The position numbers were made by a program, and so were the translations under genes. The notes under the pieces were generated by a model. The model was not told the DNA's origin. It did not search any database and was given only the letters and a program-made list of their open reading frames with translations. A stretch of DNA of 64,000 bases from Opitutia bacterium ISCC 52 (GTDB taxonomy: Bacteria; Verrucomicrobiota; Verrucomicrobiia; Opitutales; UBA2995), in contig CP076040.1 of NCBI GenBank assembly GCA_014529675.2, positions 930,001 to 994,000 on the forward strand, read 5' to 3'. Every line of letters starts with the position of its first letter. The stretch's first letter is position 1. Shown piece after piece: positions 38,136 to 47,247 of this stretch.

Positions 38136-38478
38136 TATAGGTTCTATTGACGACTTTGAGTCAGGTGTGCCCAAGGCTATTGAGGTAGAAAAAAAGCCTC
38201 TGGTGGTGGTGAGAAATGGGAATTAGTTTTACGCAATGCGTGATGTGTGTCCCCATGCCGGTGCTCGGTTTTCGGAAGGACGGGTGAGCGGGTTGGTGCA
38301 AGGAACCCATCCCGATGAGCCGGTCGGATTTTGCCGGAAAGGAGAGATTATTACTTGTCCGTGGCATGGGTGGGAATTTGATCTCACCACGGGGTAGTCC
38401 GTTGTTCACCCTGATCGCGTTCGAGTAAAGGTCTACAAAGCAAGTGTAGTCGAAGTACGGGTACGGTTTGAGCTTTGA
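38116..38478 (+). pseudogene. Rieske [2Fe-2S] protein with two in-frame TAG codons
   Basis: ATG 38116 lies inside the amidohydrolase 3' end. The frame reads VPKAIEVEKKPLVVVRNGN, TAG (38224-38226, codon 37), FYAMRDVCPHAGARFSEGRV, then IITCPWHGWEFDLTTG, TAG (38395-38397, codon 94), SVVHPDRVRVKVYKASVVEV and stop TGA 38476-38478. CPHAGA and CPWHGW are the two cluster-binding motifs (C-x-H and C-x2-H). Both TAG positions are where relatives often have Gln or another polar residue, so CAG to TAG changes are likely. The family of small Rieske ferredoxins (about 110 residues) delivers electrons to oxygenases. Confidence 0.8.
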
Positions 38479-38490
38479 CGCTCGGGTTGA

Positions 38491-39351
38491 TTAGTCTTGT
38501 CCTGCGAGTTCCTTGAGGAAGGCCAGCGTAAATAAGGCGGCCTGCCTGGCTGCGATGGGTCCGTATACTTTATAATCCTCCGAAGCGTCGCCGGCCTGAA
38601 TCAGATCGCTGCCACCACGAAAAGCGATCCAGGGCATATCCATGAACGTGCAAACCTGGCCCAGTGCGGCGGTCTCCATAGCGAAGAGATCAGTGCCGAA
38701 CTTGTTTACGATTTCTTCGTACTTCCACTGATTAATACTAAATAGATCGCCGGTGACGATGGATCCCGGTGACACCACGGTATTGTAGCTGAGGCCATCC
38801 ACTTTGATCGGTTCGGGAGACGAGTAGTTTCGGGCAACTTGCCTGGCCAGGGAAAATAAATCGGGGTCCGGATGGAACAGGGGCTCCCTTCGCAGGTTGG
38901 GTGTGGGTCCAATAACGGGGCGGACCTCCATACCTTCTTCCGTTAGGTTTCCTGCATCATGAAAGGTAGTTTCTTCAATGATGAAAACGTAGCCAGCCTT
39001 TATCTCCGTTTTGACCCTTGCCCCAGTTCCACTGAATATGACTCGGCTTGGTTTGAAGGTGGTAATGAGGGCTCCGCTTGTCATTCCGGTGTTGGTTTTG
39101 CTCACCCCGGTTAAGGCAACCACTACTGGCATCCCATAGAGTTTCCCCGTGGTATAGGGGATGTTGTAGAGATCACCGGACTCTGCTTCGGTCAACTCCT
39201 CTAGAATCGGGGTCATTTCCCACGGAACTGCCCCAAGAATTAGGGTGGTTGGCGGCTCTGTATGAGAGTCGGCCACGAGACCGGTGATAGTTAAGAAGAA
39301 AGCAAAGGCGGTGCAGAGTGGGCAGTGCAGGCAGGATTTCATAGTAGCCAA
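38491..39351 (-). CDS. Exported MTA/SAH-nucleosidase-like phosphorylase family protein
   Basis: 286 residues. The protein has a signal peptide (CTAFAFFLTITGLVADSH) followed by a nucleoside phosphorylase domain: TLILGAVPWEMTPILEEL (the MTAN opening with Glu), VIFSGTGARVKTEIKAGYVF, LFAMETAALGQVC (the MExAAxxxVC substrate Glu) and WIAFRGGSDLIQ (R-x-x-SD with the catalytic Asp). The cytoplasmic relatives cleave methylthioadenosine or S-adenosylhomocysteine. An exported version suggests salvage of nucleosides outside the cell. It faces the Rieske remnant tail to tail. Confidence 0.85.
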   Translation of the reverse strand: MATMKSCLHCPLCTAFAFFLTITGLVADSHTEPPTTLILGAVPWEMTPILEELTEAESGDLYNIPYTTGKLYGMPVVVALTGVSKTNTGMTSGALITTFKPSRVIFSGTGARVKTEIKAGYVFIIEETTFHDAGNLTEEGMEVRPVIGPTPNLRREPLFHPDPDLFSLARQVARNYSSPEPIKVDGLSYNTVVSPGSIVTGDLFSINQWKYEEIVNKFGTDLFAMETAALGQVCTFMDMPWIAFRGGSDLIQAGDASEDYKVYGPIAARQAALFTLAFLKELAGQD

Positions 39352-39395
39352 GCTGCAAGCCTCATGCCAGCTGCTGGGGAGCCGATGATTCGGCT

Positions 39396-39665
39396 CTATG
39401 AAACTTCTTTACCTACCTGATCGTCGCCGAAAGGTTTGTGGCTCCCATCACAAAATGGTGCATTTTGTGTAGCCTTGCACTGACAGAGCCAGGCTTTGCC
39501 GTCTTTGTCGGCTTTGAAGATTTTTGGAGCCATGCCCGAACCCGCGTGCTTACCATCACAGAACGGCTGATTATCAGAATGACCACAGGTGCAGAAGGCG
39601 TAGGATTTACCGGCCTCGAGTTCGACGGGTGTTGGTGTGTTGGCGGCGATGATAGGTTTGCTCAT
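39396..39665 (-). CDS. CDGSH iron-sulfur domain protein (two domains)
   Basis: 89 residues with two CDGSH motifs: C25-x-C27 with FC36DGKH40, and C61-x-C63 with FC72DGSH76. Each binds a [2Fe-2S] cluster by three Cys and one His. Tandem-motif bacterial CDGSH proteins of this size are small electron carriers or iron/redox sensors. It is unlinked to the Rieske remnant except by neighbourhood. Confidence 0.92.
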   Translation of the reverse strand: MSKPIIAANTPTPVELEAGKSYAFCTCGHSDNQPFCDGKHAGSGMAPKIFKADKDGKAWLCQCKATQNAPFCDGSHKPFGDDQVGKEVS

Positions 39666-39996
39666 GGAATAGGATAATTCACTAATTGCGGCCTTGGGTC
39701 AAAGCCTTAGAATGATGACCGTTCGTGAGAAATGATTCAAAAGGTAGCGCCAAGGTAGTTGGAGCCAGTGTCAGTGCACTCAGATTGATGAAATCGTTGC
39801 CTGAACATCACTGTTCATGGTGGACGTTTTGCTGTGTCATCCAGTCGAGGAAGCGCTCGTGCCAGTTGTAAAGAGGGAGACCCCTTTGGCGTATGCCATA
39901 GCTCAGGGCCATATCTCCGGTGCTTTTCATAATCTCTACTAATTATTGTTTCGTGGGCTTGCGCTGTGGTAGCCCCAAAGCCAGTTTGGGTCCCTA
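39666..39996. other. Gene-free stretch with one doubtful 40-residue open frame
   Basis: 331 bases between the CDGSH and CvfB genes. On the minus strand 39808-39930 encodes MKSTGDMALSYGIRQRGLPL then YNWHERFLDWMTQQNVHHEQ, a protein-like string that may be a remnant or a small gene; no family is recognised. No repeat or terminator found. Confidence 0.25.
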
Positions 39997-40842
39997 ATGG
40001 TTGAGCTAGGAAAACAAAATTCACTGAAACCCGTGCGAGACTCCGCTAGCGGATGCTACCTGGACGGTGGTGAGCTGGGGGAGATTTTGCTGCCGAAAAA
40101 GTTTATGACGGAGGAGCTGCGGCAGGCGGAGAGCATTTCGGTGTTTGTTTATAAGGATTCAGAAGATCGTTTGGTTGCGACTACTGAAACGCCGAAAGCG
40201 ATGGTCGGACAATTCGCCACGCTGGAAGTATTGAGTGCGAATCCGAAAGTGGGTGCATTCCTGGATTGGGGATTGAGCAAGGATCTGCTCCTGCCATTCC
40301 GGGAACATAAAAGCGATCCCATGGAGGGTGACTATTGTGTGGTTTATATTCTGGTCGATGAGCTGAGTGGACGAATCATTGCCAGTGAGCGGCTGACTGA
40401 ATTTGTAGATCAGGAACCGTCTGCCTATGAAAGTGAAGAAGAGGTCGATCTTCTCGTGATCGATGAAACGCCTCTGGGCTACAAGGCGATCATCAATGAT
40501 AAACATTTAGGTTTACTCTACCACAGTGATCTCTCGGAGCCACTTGAGTATGGGCAATGGATCGTCGGTTATGTTTCACAGGTAAGGGAGGATGGAAAGA
40601 TTGACCTTCGTCGTGACCGTTCCGGTTACAAGCGTTTGGAGCCGATCGCAGAACAGATCCTGGAGGCGCTCAACGCGAATGAGGGCGTGCTCCCATTCAA
40701 TGATAAGTCGTCGCCAGAATCCATTCGGGCTGAATTTGATGTAAGTAAGCAGGCTTTCAAGCGAGCTATAGGTACGCTTTATAAGCAGAAGAGGATACGT
40801 ATTAAAGAGGACGGAATTGTGCTCAGCGATACGACGGGTTGA
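39997..40842 (+). CDS. cvfB: CvfB-family S1 RNA-binding protein
   Basis: 281 residues. Several S1-like OB folds in series: GELGEILLPKKFM, then LEVLSANPKVGAFLDWGLSK with LLLPF, and IINDKHLGLLYHSDL with the third S1 repeat (GYVSQVREDGKIDLRRDR), followed by a C-terminal winged helix (FDVSKQAFKRAIGTLYKQKR). This is the CvfB/YitL architecture; S. aureus CvfB binds RNA and affects virulence gene expression. Length matches (about 280-300). ATG 39997. Confidence 0.9.
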   Translation: MVELGKQNSLKPVRDSASGCYLDGGELGEILLPKKFMTEELRQAESISVFVYKDSEDRLVATTETPKAMVGQFATLEVLSANPKVGAFLDWGLSKDLLLPFREHKSDPMEGDYCVVYILVDELSGRIIASERLTEFVDQEPSAYESEEEVDLLVIDETPLGYKAIINDKHLGLLYHSDLSEPLEYGQWIVGYVSQVREDGKIDLRRDRSGYKRLEPIAEQILEALNANEGVLPFNDKSSPESIRAEFDVSKQAFKRAIGTLYKQKRIRIKEDGIVLSDTTG

Positions 40843-40882
40843 GCGTTATAGAAGAGCAAGTTTGAATGGACTGGAGAAAACT

Positions 40883-41632
40883 ATGAGTCATAGAAGAAAT
40901 CGATTGAGACTCACTTTATTCGTCGCGTGGTTCCTGCTCGTTGGAGTTGTTAGTAGTGTATTGGGCAACTATCGGATTCTGGCATTCGGAGATTCCAATA
41001 CCTGGGGATGGGTTCCTAATGGAAGCGGGACGCGATACCCGGATGCAGAGCGATGGACAGGTGTTCTTCAAAACGAGTTAGGGAGTGAATACACGGTCAT
41101 CAGTGATGGCCTGGTCGCTCGACGAACGAATCTGGATGGCATGACGGCTGGGTTGGTCGACGGAGTATTTCTTAACGGAGCGAAGACGCTGCCAGCAGCC
41201 ATTGCCCGGAATGCTCCTGTTGATCTGGTCATTCTTTTTCTTGGAACGAATGACTTACAGGCAGGAGCGGAACGCAGCGCTCAAGAGATTAGCGATGCAG
41301 TAGGGGAACTGGCCCAGCTTGTTACTCAATCGGAGAATCTATTGTATGCCAATTACCCTGCTCCTGATGTCATGGTCGTCGTGCCTCCCGCGTTAGGAGA
41401 TCTATCTAATAGTCCTCTCAAAGGATTGTTTCAGGTTGGGCAAGCGGAGTCGCAACAATTGTCAGCGGCCTTCCTGTCGTTAGGCGAGCAAGACCAGCTT
41501 GAATTGATTGATGGCAAGCTGCTTTTTCCCGATGGCATTGGGCCAGATGGGATACACTTAAATAACAAAGGGCACCGCGCCTTGGGCTTGGCAATCAGTC
41601 AAAAGATTAAGAAGAAAAGAAATAAGCTCTGA
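40883..41632 (+). CDS. SGNH/GDSL-family hydrolase
   Basis: 249 residues from ATG 40883 (an upstream start at 40817 overlaps cvfB and lacks signal character). A membrane segment near the start (FVAWFLLVGVVSSVL) exports or anchors it. Block I is FGDSNTWGW (nucleophile Ser), block III LGTNDLQ, and block V GPDGIHLNNKGH (catalytic Asp-His), a full set for an arylesterase/acyl-esterase-like enzyme. It probably deacylates glycans or small esters in the periplasm. Confidence 0.88.
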   Translation: MSHRRNRLRLTLFVAWFLLVGVVSSVLGNYRILAFGDSNTWGWVPNGSGTRYPDAERWTGVLQNELGSEYTVISDGLVARRTNLDGMTAGLVDGVFLNGAKTLPAAIARNAPVDLVILFLGTNDLQAGAERSAQEISDAVGELAQLVTQSENLLYANYPAPDVMVVVPPALGDLSNSPLKGLFQVGQAESQQLSAAFLSLGEQDQLELIDGKLLFPDGIGPDGIHLNNKGHRALGLAISQKIKKKRNKL

Positions 41633-41716
41633 CTCGGATTTGGAAGATGGATGGCCCCCAGGAGGCGGTGGTCAGAAGTAACGCGAACGATTCATCGATG
41701 GGTTCCGCACATCTGG

Positions 41717-42514
41717 CTAGGAATGCCCAATAGGCCAGTTGCTTGGTGTTATGAAATAGGGGATCGGCTCGTGAATGATACGAACCATGACGCATCGATC
41801 AACAGCGCATTGTGGAGTCCATGGTTCGAGGTCTTCATCGGCCAGCTCTGACGGAGACGCTGGCCAGAGAGATTTGGGGATTCTCTGAAACTGCGTTTGT
41901 GGCGAAAAATGAGCTTCGCATTCGTCGATGCCTAACCACCGTCCTCGTCGGCACAATGGATTAATAAACGACGCACTGGCAGCTTGTTGGCTTGTGACGT
42001 GATCAAACAGGCACCCATACATGAGTTGTTGAGATTGGATGGGCTCTTTTCGATAGACTTCGGGTAGTGCGCTCCGAAACTTGGTAGAGAGAACAAGTTG
42101 GTGACTGCGGAGGTGTTCAAGCTTTTTGAAAAAGTTGTCACGTGGGTCGGGTCCCGGGAGTTTTAAGTCGTCCTCAGTTTCAACGGATAAGTAGAACTTG
42201 GTGGCGAGTTCCAGATGAATGAGTTGGCCGCTTGATTTTTCCCTAAGGAGAAAATCGAGTTCGCCGACCGTAGTGTGGACATCTTTCTGAAGTTGGAGGT
42301 TTTGTTCCAGCAATTCATACTTAGTGGATGCGGCAATGAGTAATGCAAATGCATCTTCACAGAGGTGTCCCAGCTTTTGTTTGGTGTTGAGCTCTGGGGA
42401 ATTAATTGGAAGAGCAAGTTGCTGATAGGGGAAAGTCGGGGCTTCGGGCAGGTCTCCAATGAGGAGGGGTCCATCAATAAAACTCTGCAGTAGGGCTTGT
42501 GAAATGGTGTTCAT
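41717..42514 (-). CDS. DUF1853 family protein
   Basis: 265 residues. The mid-part KQKLGHLCEDAFALLIAAST, VGELDFLLREKSSGQLIHLE and LATKFYL is the DUF1853 core (GxxxExLLxxxL, GELDFL, HxExAxKFYL), which has the layout of a PD-(D/E)xK nuclease-like active site: E, D in GELDF and E-x-A-x-K. Nuclease activity is inference. Cytoplasmic, no partner gene. Start ATG 42514. Confidence 0.8.
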   Translation of the reverse strand: MNTISQALLQSFIDGPLLIGDLPEAPTFPYQQLALPINSPELNTKQKLGHLCEDAFALLIAASTKYELLEQNLQLQKDVHTTVGELDFLLREKSSGQLIHLELATKFYLSVETEDDLKLPGPDPRDNFFKKLEHLRSHQLVLSTKFRSALPEVYRKEPIQSQQLMYGCLFDHVTSQQAASASFINPLCRRGRWLGIDECEAHFSPQTQFQRIPKSLWPASPSELADEDLEPWTPQCAVDRCVMVRIIHEPIPYFITPSNWPIGHS

Positions 42515-42665
42515 CTATTTGATGGAAACATACCTTCTATAGATCGAGGAGCGAAACAAAACTCAGTGAAACTCTTACAGCTTAAGTTGTGAATTCTCTT
42601 TTCTGATGTTTGCTTCTATGGGAGGATTACTGCTTATGGATTCTCGATTATGTGTAGGCCGGCTT

Positions 42666-43718
42666 ATGACGTTTCGCCGATCATTGATGAAAATATCAAC
42701 GAGCATATGCTTCGGATGTGTGGCATTACTCTTGGTTTCCTGCAGTCCAAAGAAGGAACCGGATGTATTGCAGATCAAGATAGGCGGACGAAGTATGAGC
42801 AAGCTGCCATTCGTCATAGCCTATGATCAGGGGCTCTATGAAAAGTATGGACTAGATGTTGAGCTCTTGATGGGGACTCCAGAGTTTGAAGGAGCTCGCG
42901 ATCCGCATGCAAAGTTCTGGCGAAGAGTCGTTAGGAAACTCGGATTCGAATCTTATCCGGAAACCGAGATCACGGTGAGTGGACATACCCCGGCCATGTA
43001 TGGACAAACAAGGAATGCACAGCGCTCAAAACGTATCGCCATTGCCACGACGGATTGTTCGGTACGCTATTACGTAGTAGCGCGATCGGATATCCAAAGC
43101 CTGGAGGATATTAAAGGTAAACGGATTGGTATCAATAGCCCGGGTACGACATCCGCCTTTGCCGCCTTTCGTCTGATCGAACGGATGGGTTGGGATCCCA
43201 GGTTTGACGTATCCATCCTCGAGGATGGTAGACAGGTAGCCGACATAGAAAAGGGATTAGTGGATGTCGTTATAGGGGGTGACGAAACCTATGAAGAAGC
43301 CCTGCGACTGGGATACCCTATACTCGAAGATACTCGTGATTGGGGCGATGAATTGTCAGGCAATAGTGCTATGGTTGATGTCGGCTGGTTAGAGGAAGGC
43401 GATAATCGTGAACAAGCCCTCCAGTTCCTTAAGGCGGCTTTGGAAGGATTAGCCATCTTTCATCAAGATCCGGATTTGGCAGTAGATGTGGCCCTTCGCT
43501 GGTATGGCATTCCGGATCGAGCTACGGCTGAAGGTCGCATTCAACGTGCGGATTATGTGCCGCGTAAGCCTTACCCTTGCAGAGAAGGTATCATCAATAC
43601 CATGCGGATCCACGATTCACACGAGATGCGCCAATACCAGTCGTCCGATTTTTACGATGATAGCCTGATTCGCGAATTAGATGAAAGCGGATTTATCGAT
43701 GCCCTCTATGGAGACTAA
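42666..43718 (+). CDS. NMT1/ThiY-type ABC substrate-binding lipoprotein
   Basis: 350 residues from ATG 42666 (42687 and 42606 also open). The lipobox LLVSC (Cys26) marks a lipoprotein. The periplasmic binding fold shows KLPFVIAYDQGLYEKYGLDV, then YYVVARSDIQSLEDIKGKRI and GINSPGTTSAFAAF, as in SsuA/NMT1 proteins. It would bind a small organic ligand (sulfonate, pyrimidine or similar). No permease or ATPase gene is adjacent, so it is an orphan. Confidence 0.85.
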   Translation: MTFRRSLMKISTSICFGCVALLLVSCSPKKEPDVLQIKIGGRSMSKLPFVIAYDQGLYEKYGLDVELLMGTPEFEGARDPHAKFWRRVVRKLGFESYPETEITVSGHTPAMYGQTRNAQRSKRIAIATTDCSVRYYVVARSDIQSLEDIKGKRIGINSPGTTSAFAAFRLIERMGWDPRFDVSILEDGRQVADIEKGLVDVVIGGDETYEEALRLGYPILEDTRDWGDELSGNSAMVDVGWLEEGDNREQALQFLKAALEGLAIFHQDPDLAVDVALRWYGIPDRATAEGRIQRADYVPRKPYPCREGIINTMRIHDSHEMRQYQSSDFYDDSLIRELDESGFIDALYGD

Positions 43719-43849
43719 AATCAGGGGATGATAGAGAGCTTTGGGCAAAAGTCGCTTGTAACTCAGAAGGAGCGATGGTTGGATTGTGAGGCTTGCTTGT
43801 ATTCTCATTGTTTTTTATACTCCTCGCTCAATCGGATCTTTTTAAGCTT

Positions 43850-45322
43850 ATGAAACATTCTTCGCCCCATTCTGTTCGCTTCCTTTGTTGCCTTCTCGTT
43901 TTGATTTTCGCCGTTCCCGGTCTGTCCTATGGTGCCAGTCATGCTCAGGGTGGATCAAAGGAGCTTCCGGTGGGGCTTATGGATCCCATTCCGGAGAAGA
44001 TTCAGAAAGGGGATATTGTAGCAGCAGTTGTGAAACAGTTTCGCCTTCCAAAGACGGAGGATGGAAGCCAGAAGGGAAGAGCCACCACAGCCTATGCGCG
44101 TGTTCAGTATATGATGCCCATCGGTGATGGGTCTGGTCGTCTGGCGGTTGGCGATTTGCGAGGCCCTCTTTACCTGGTAGACCAGGGGAGTGATTCTCTT
44201 CAGCTCTACCTGGATCTCCGCTCATACGATTTGTCTTTCGATGCCACCATGATGCCGAATGAAACGGGATTGGGTGGCTGGGCCTTTCATCCGGAGTTTT
44301 CTCAAAAAGGAAAACCAGGGTATGGCAAATTTTACACCGGCATCAGTACTACCACCGGATCGGGTGAAGCTGATTACCTGAAGGACGATGCAGAGAGTCA
44401 TGAAAGTGTACTGGTCGAATGGACGGCGGATGATCCCAGTGCCATTCCCTTTAAAGGAAGCTATCGTGAGTTGTTTCGTATCGGGCAATTTGCACCCAAT
44501 CATAATATCGGAACGGTAGCCTTCAACCCGACGGCAAAACCAGGCAGCCCGGATTATGGGAATTTGTATTTCTGCCTAGGCGATGGAGGAGCTGCCTTTG
44601 ATCCGATGGATTATGGTCAATCACTAGCCAGTCCCCATGGTTCGATTCTCAGGATCAATCCGCACCCATCGGGCGACGCTGCGTATCAGATTCCCCATGA
44701 CAATCCTTTTGTATCTCAGCCGGAGGTTGCGCCTGAGATCTGGGCTTATGGTTTGCGGCATCCGCAGCACTTTTCGTGGGATAAGCAAGGTCGCATGTTC
44801 ATCGGAGATATCGGTCAGAACCAAATGGAAGAAGTGAACCTGGGAGTTGCTGGAGCGAATTATGGCTGGCGACTCCGTGAAGGAACGTTTTCGAGTGGTT
44901 CCGGAGTGGAAGGAATTTTTGTGGGACCTCTCTACGATATACCGGCTGAGCCTTCTCAGGGATTCGTAGATCCGGTTGCCCAATATGACCACGACGAGGG
45001 TAGGGCGATCGGTAGCGGCTATGCCTATGAGGGAAGCGAAATACCTGAACTGAAGGGAAAGTATGTTTTTGCTGATCTGGTTCGCGGACGCATCTTTTAT
45101 ATTGATATGCAAAACCTGGAACCTGGAAACCCTGCCGAGATCAAGGAGCTGCGTCTCTTTGTCGATGGGAGTGAGCAGGAATTGATCGATGTGGTAGGTT
45201 ATCCAAATACGTTCCGCGATGGTCCGCGTGCTGATTTACGTCTGGGAACGGATGAAGACGGCGAGATTTACTTGCTAACCAAAGGAGATGGCTGGGTGCG
45301 CAAGCTTGTACCGGCTGAGTAA
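43850..45322 (+). CDS. Secreted PQQ-dependent sugar dehydrogenase-like propeller
   Basis: 490 residues from ATG 43850 (signal FLCCLLVLIFAVPGLSYG). The six-bladed propeller of the soluble glucose/sorbosone dehydrogenase family is visible: GGWAFHPEF, NHNIGTVAFNP, WAYGLRHPQHFSWD, MFIGDIGQNQMEEVN and NYGWRLREG. The His of GLRHP and the DIGQN segment are the catalytic and PQQ-contact area. It oxidises an aldose or alditol outside the cell, or acts as an aldose-binding propeller without PQQ. Confidence 0.9.
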   Translation: MKHSSPHSVRFLCCLLVLIFAVPGLSYGASHAQGGSKELPVGLMDPIPEKIQKGDIVAAVVKQFRLPKTEDGSQKGRATTAYARVQYMMPIGDGSGRLAVGDLRGPLYLVDQGSDSLQLYLDLRSYDLSFDATMMPNETGLGGWAFHPEFSQKGKPGYGKFYTGISTTTGSGEADYLKDDAESHESVLVEWTADDPSAIPFKGSYRELFRIGQFAPNHNIGTVAFNPTAKPGSPDYGNLYFCLGDGGAAFDPMDYGQSLASPHGSILRINPHPSGDAAYQIPHDNPFVSQPEVAPEIWAYGLRHPQHFSWDKQGRMFIGDIGQNQMEEVNLGVAGANYGWRLREGTFSSGSGVEGIFVGPLYDIPAEPSQGFVDPVAQYDHDEGRAIGSGYAYEGSEIPELKGKYVFADLVRGRIFYIDMQNLEPGNPAEIKELRLFVDGSEQELIDVVGYPNTFRDGPRADLRLGTDEDGEIYLLTKGDGWVRKLVPAE

Positions 45323-45360
45323 GAGTTGTTAGTAGATAAGGAGAGTGCTGACCGGATTTG

Positions 45361-45483
45361 ATGAGTAAGCTATGGGCTATCACTTGTTACTTTAATCCTG
45401 CCGGATTCCATAATCGCTTAGCCAATTACCGGACCTTTTATAAGCATCTTTCGGTTCCACTGATTACGGTGGAGTTGAGCTAA
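45361..45483 (+). pseudogene. 5' remnant of a glycosyltransferase-like gene
   Basis: ATG 45361 opens 40 codons, SKLWAITCYFNPAGFHNRLA then NYRTFYKHLSVPLITVELS, and stops at TAA 45481-45483. This resembles the N-terminus of a family of proteins of about 300 residues with a (W)xxTCYFNPxxxxxRLxNYxxF start that I associate with glycosyltransferase-like enzymes. The rest is gone; the next gene begins 37 bp downstream. Confidence 0.5.
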
Positions 45484-45520
45484 CTAAAAGAAAGAGATTG
45501 AAACTAAGGCTTAAGGATAG

Positions 45521-46846
45521 GTGTATAACTGGGAATCACGCCTATTCTTACTCTTGAATCATTCTTTCAACATTTCTCAGACCTTTGGTCTTAGGGTTTT
45601 TGCATCTCTGTTTGGGCTCTTTCTGACGGCTGCTTCGGCCTTAGCCACTGACCAACGAGACATCCAGTCCGACTTTCAAGAGCTCGTAGAGTTGGCGCCC
45701 TATGAGGTGGCAGATGAGCAACTATCGATCTCGGTCTTTGCCCGGTCGCGAGGGGACCGCAAGTATGCAGTGCGTTTTGCCGAGGAAGTGGTGGACCATG
45801 TTTTTGGAACCTTGGAGAAGTCAACCGGCTATGGACTGGTGATTGTAGGAGACAAACGAGAGCCGCATCCGATGTTTGTGTTTCAAATGTTTTTGGAAAT
45901 GGCCCAGGAGAAACGAATTCATCCAGCGCTTCAGCCGGCAGCAGACGAACTGGATGCCATGATAAAAGAGTGGGAAGAAAAAATTGAGATTGATGAAGAC
46001 GACGGTGCTGGTGACGATGATTTCGATTTCGAATTTGAGACACTGATTCCTGCGATTCCTTTACCTCTCGAGGGGGTAGCTTCCAAACTCTATCAGATTG
46101 CTTGGGTGGAGTCATTCGATGAGGCTCAAGTAAAACAGCGGCTGGAAGCCCTGACTGTCGCAGAGTTGGAGAGCGATGAATTGTCTGCATACGACTGGGT
46201 GTTTTTTCTCCCCCACAAAGGGGCATTGAGTGAGGTCATCGGTGAGGTGCTTCCCCAATACATGGAGCAAACGAAAGTGAACATCTTTCAAGCGGCCGCC
46301 ATGCGAGCTGCGGTATTTGCTTTCAAGCCGTTGATAAAGGGGGCTTTTGAGCGCATACGAAAAGGAATGCTTTTCATGACGGTGCTCCGGTCACAAAGCG
46401 ACTTCTCCGAAAGCGATATTGATGCGCTTATGGAAACTTACATTCAGGCCCTCAAATTTGATGGAAGAAAGCGTGGGCAAACAGAACGGGCATTTGTTTT
46501 GCAAAAAATCGAAACGCAAAAAGCTGAGAATGCTTATCTGGCTGCCCATCCGTTTGTCGCACCCAAGCCGTTGGACCAGTTTGATTTAGATTTCTACGAA
46601 ACGTTTGAAGGCAAGTATGCGAAGCGGAAGAAGGCGACTCACAGATTTTTCCTCAAAGGTGGATTGACCTACTGGCAGTATCTGGAGCGGGATCCCCGGC
46701 TGTTTTATCCTGCAGGAGATGCATTACTTGTGAATGAGGAAGGCGATATGACGATCGAGTTCCTATTGGACGAGGAAGGAAAGGTATCGGGTGTGATGGA
46801 GCGGTGGAAGGATAGGCGTAACAAGATACCGCATCGCTTGAATTAG
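45521..46846 (+). CDS. Secreted hypothetical protein with N-terminal VELAPYEV motif
   Basis: 441 residues (start GTG 45521; no upstream alternative seen). A signal-like stretch (VFASLFGLFLTAASALATDQ) is followed by FQELVELAPYEVADEQLSIS, similar to the ELSPF motif at the N-terminus of the TonB receptor at 21790. The middle has an acidic run (EIDEDDGAGDDDFDFEFE); the rest is mixed alpha/beta, ending with a charged tail. No family or active site recognised. It may belong to the cell envelope. Confidence 0.7.
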   Translation: MYNWESRLFLLLNHSFNISQTFGLRVFASLFGLFLTAASALATDQRDIQSDFQELVELAPYEVADEQLSISVFARSRGDRKYAVRFAEEVVDHVFGTLEKSTGYGLVIVGDKREPHPMFVFQMFLEMAQEKRIHPALQPAADELDAMIKEWEEKIEIDEDDGAGDDDFDFEFETLIPAIPLPLEGVASKLYQIAWVESFDEAQVKQRLEALTVAELESDELSAYDWVFFLPHKGALSEVIGEVLPQYMEQTKVNIFQAAAMRAAVFAFKPLIKGAFERIRKGMLFMTVLRSQSDFSESDIDALMETYIQALKFDGRKRGQTERAFVLQKIETQKAENAYLAAHPFVAPKPLDQFDLDFYETFEGKYAKRKKATHRFFLKGGLTYWQYLERDPRLFYPAGDALLVNEEGDMTIEFLLDEEGKVSGVMERWKDRRNKIPHRLN

Positions 46847-46866
46847 ACTACAGCGAAGAATTGGAA

Positions 46867-47247
46867 TTACTCTGCAGGAGCTTCTTCTTCTTCGAGTAAC
46901 CAGCTTCTTGCGATCTCTCTGTCTGTGTAGTCGAAATACTTGACCGTAGCGGGGATGAACGGTTTCGCGAGGATGGTCATGGTTTTTTCCCATTTGTTTT
47001 CCCCAACCATAGCAATACGATCAAAATGATTGAAATCCTTGATGCCAAACTTCAGGTCTTCCCAGAAGGCACCGGCATCCCATCCATGAAAATTGTGCAG
47101 CTGGATGAGGAGTCGAATTTTTCCATGGTGAATGATGCCTGTTCGAAGTACGGGCAAAAATACGTTGTAATCGACCTTGTGCAGTTTGTTGGTTACCACG
47201 ACCTCGTAAACCGGTCCATTGTGGATGGGTGTTACTGTTAGCGACAT
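46867..47247 (-). CDS. SpoIIAA-like (STAS/SEC14-type) protein
   Basis: 126 residues. The sequence IRLLIQLHNFHGWDAGAFWE, DRIAMVGENKWEKTMT and AKPFIPATVKYFDYTDREIA is typical of SpoIIAA-like/DUF3478 proteins, a STAS-related fold found near many environmental genes and likely to bind a lipid or nucleotide. Cytoplasmic and single-domain. The acidic C-terminus LLEEEEAPAE is unusual. Function unknown. Confidence 0.85.
   Translation of the reverse strand: MSLTVTPIHNGPVYEVVVTNKLHKVDYNVFLPVLRTGIIHHGKIRLLIQLHNFHGWDAGAFWEDLKFGIKDFNHFDRIAMVGENKWEKTMTILAKPFIPATVKYFDYTDREIARSWLLEEEEAPAE

Noticed and set aside
39808-39930. 40-residue minus-strand open frame
   Set aside because: Its composition is protein-like, but it is too short, without a family or conserved neighbour; mentioned only in the gap entry.
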